Part shown: piece after piece, positions 5,109 to 5,121 of the stretch | How the letters are laid out: the number at the start of each line of letters is the position of its first letter | How positions within the stretch are numbered: position 1 is the stretch's first letter | Position numbers and translations under genes: made by a program | DNA from: Chloroflexota bacterium | Lineage (GTDB): Bacteria > Chloroflexota > Anaerolineae > UBA3071 | Assembly (NCBI GenBank): GCA_014383605.1 | Contig: JACNHM010000596.1 | Coordinates: 1 to 5,121 of the forward strand | Direction of reading: 5' to 3' | DNA: 5,121 bases | The notes under the pieces: model-generated | What the model saw: only the letters and a program-made list of their open reading frames with translations | Database searches by the model: none | Told to the model about the DNA's origin: nothing

Positions 5109-5121
5109 CAAAGCCGCCAAC

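Larger units (their letters stand above)
4923..5121. other. Intergenic tail without a gene
   Basis: No open reading frame with a start and ribosome binding site is visible on either strand in the last 200 bases. The sequence is more AT-rich than the genes, and 4963-5108 is taken up by the inverted repeats and hairpins listed separately. Positions 4923-4962 and 5109-5121 show nothing further. The structured region may continue past the window end. Confidence 0.6.

Overview
This GC-rich window most likely comes from a member of the Chloroflexota, probably of the Anaerolineae or Caldilineae type. The assignment rests on three traits remembered from that phylum: a Pro/Thr-rich 'PTPTPTDTP' stalk on an extracellular segment, a C-terminal domain ending in an 'IHTxFYLTFQR'-like motif, and tandem cyclic-nucleotide-binding domains in a membrane protein. 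It is inferred from protein style, with no marker gene to confirm it.

Layout. Positions 1-64 hold nothing recognisable. A near-consensus promoter (65-93) is followed by a leader of about 100-140 nt containing two interleaved perfect 8-bp inverted repeats, an H-type pseudoknot arrangement. The leader runs into gene 1 (239-2953, or from 194). Gene 1 encodes four cNMP-binding domains spaced about 137 residues apart, a basic linker, one transmembrane helix, a Pro/Thr-rich stalk and a C-terminal beta-rich domain. A strong intrinsic terminator (2980-3017) ends this unit. A second promoter (3029-3057) drives gene 2 (3123-4877), a 584-residue ABC half-exporter of the type IV (former type I exporter) fold. 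Its Walker B motif ends in Asp-Asp rather than Asp-Glu, as in the degenerate subunit of heterodimeric exporters.

The last 244 bases have no gene but are densely structured. A 48-bp imperfect palindrome made of six ACGT units starts exactly on the stop codon of gene 2. It is followed by a REP/MITE-like cluster of four small hairpins (4996-5108). The outer two hairpins share a 12-bp core in opposite orientation, and three of the four have TGAA or TTCA tetraloops.

How the genes relate. They are co-oriented, but each has its own promoter and a terminator separates them, so they are probably separate transcription units. Gene 1 looks like a device that could couple cytoplasmic nucleotide (or other small ligand) binding to an extracellular domain across one membrane helix. 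Gene 2 is a transporter half that should need a catalytically competent partner. No partner lies in the window, and the place where one is usually found, immediately downstream, is occupied by the repeat elements. A functional link between the two genes is not shown by the sequence.
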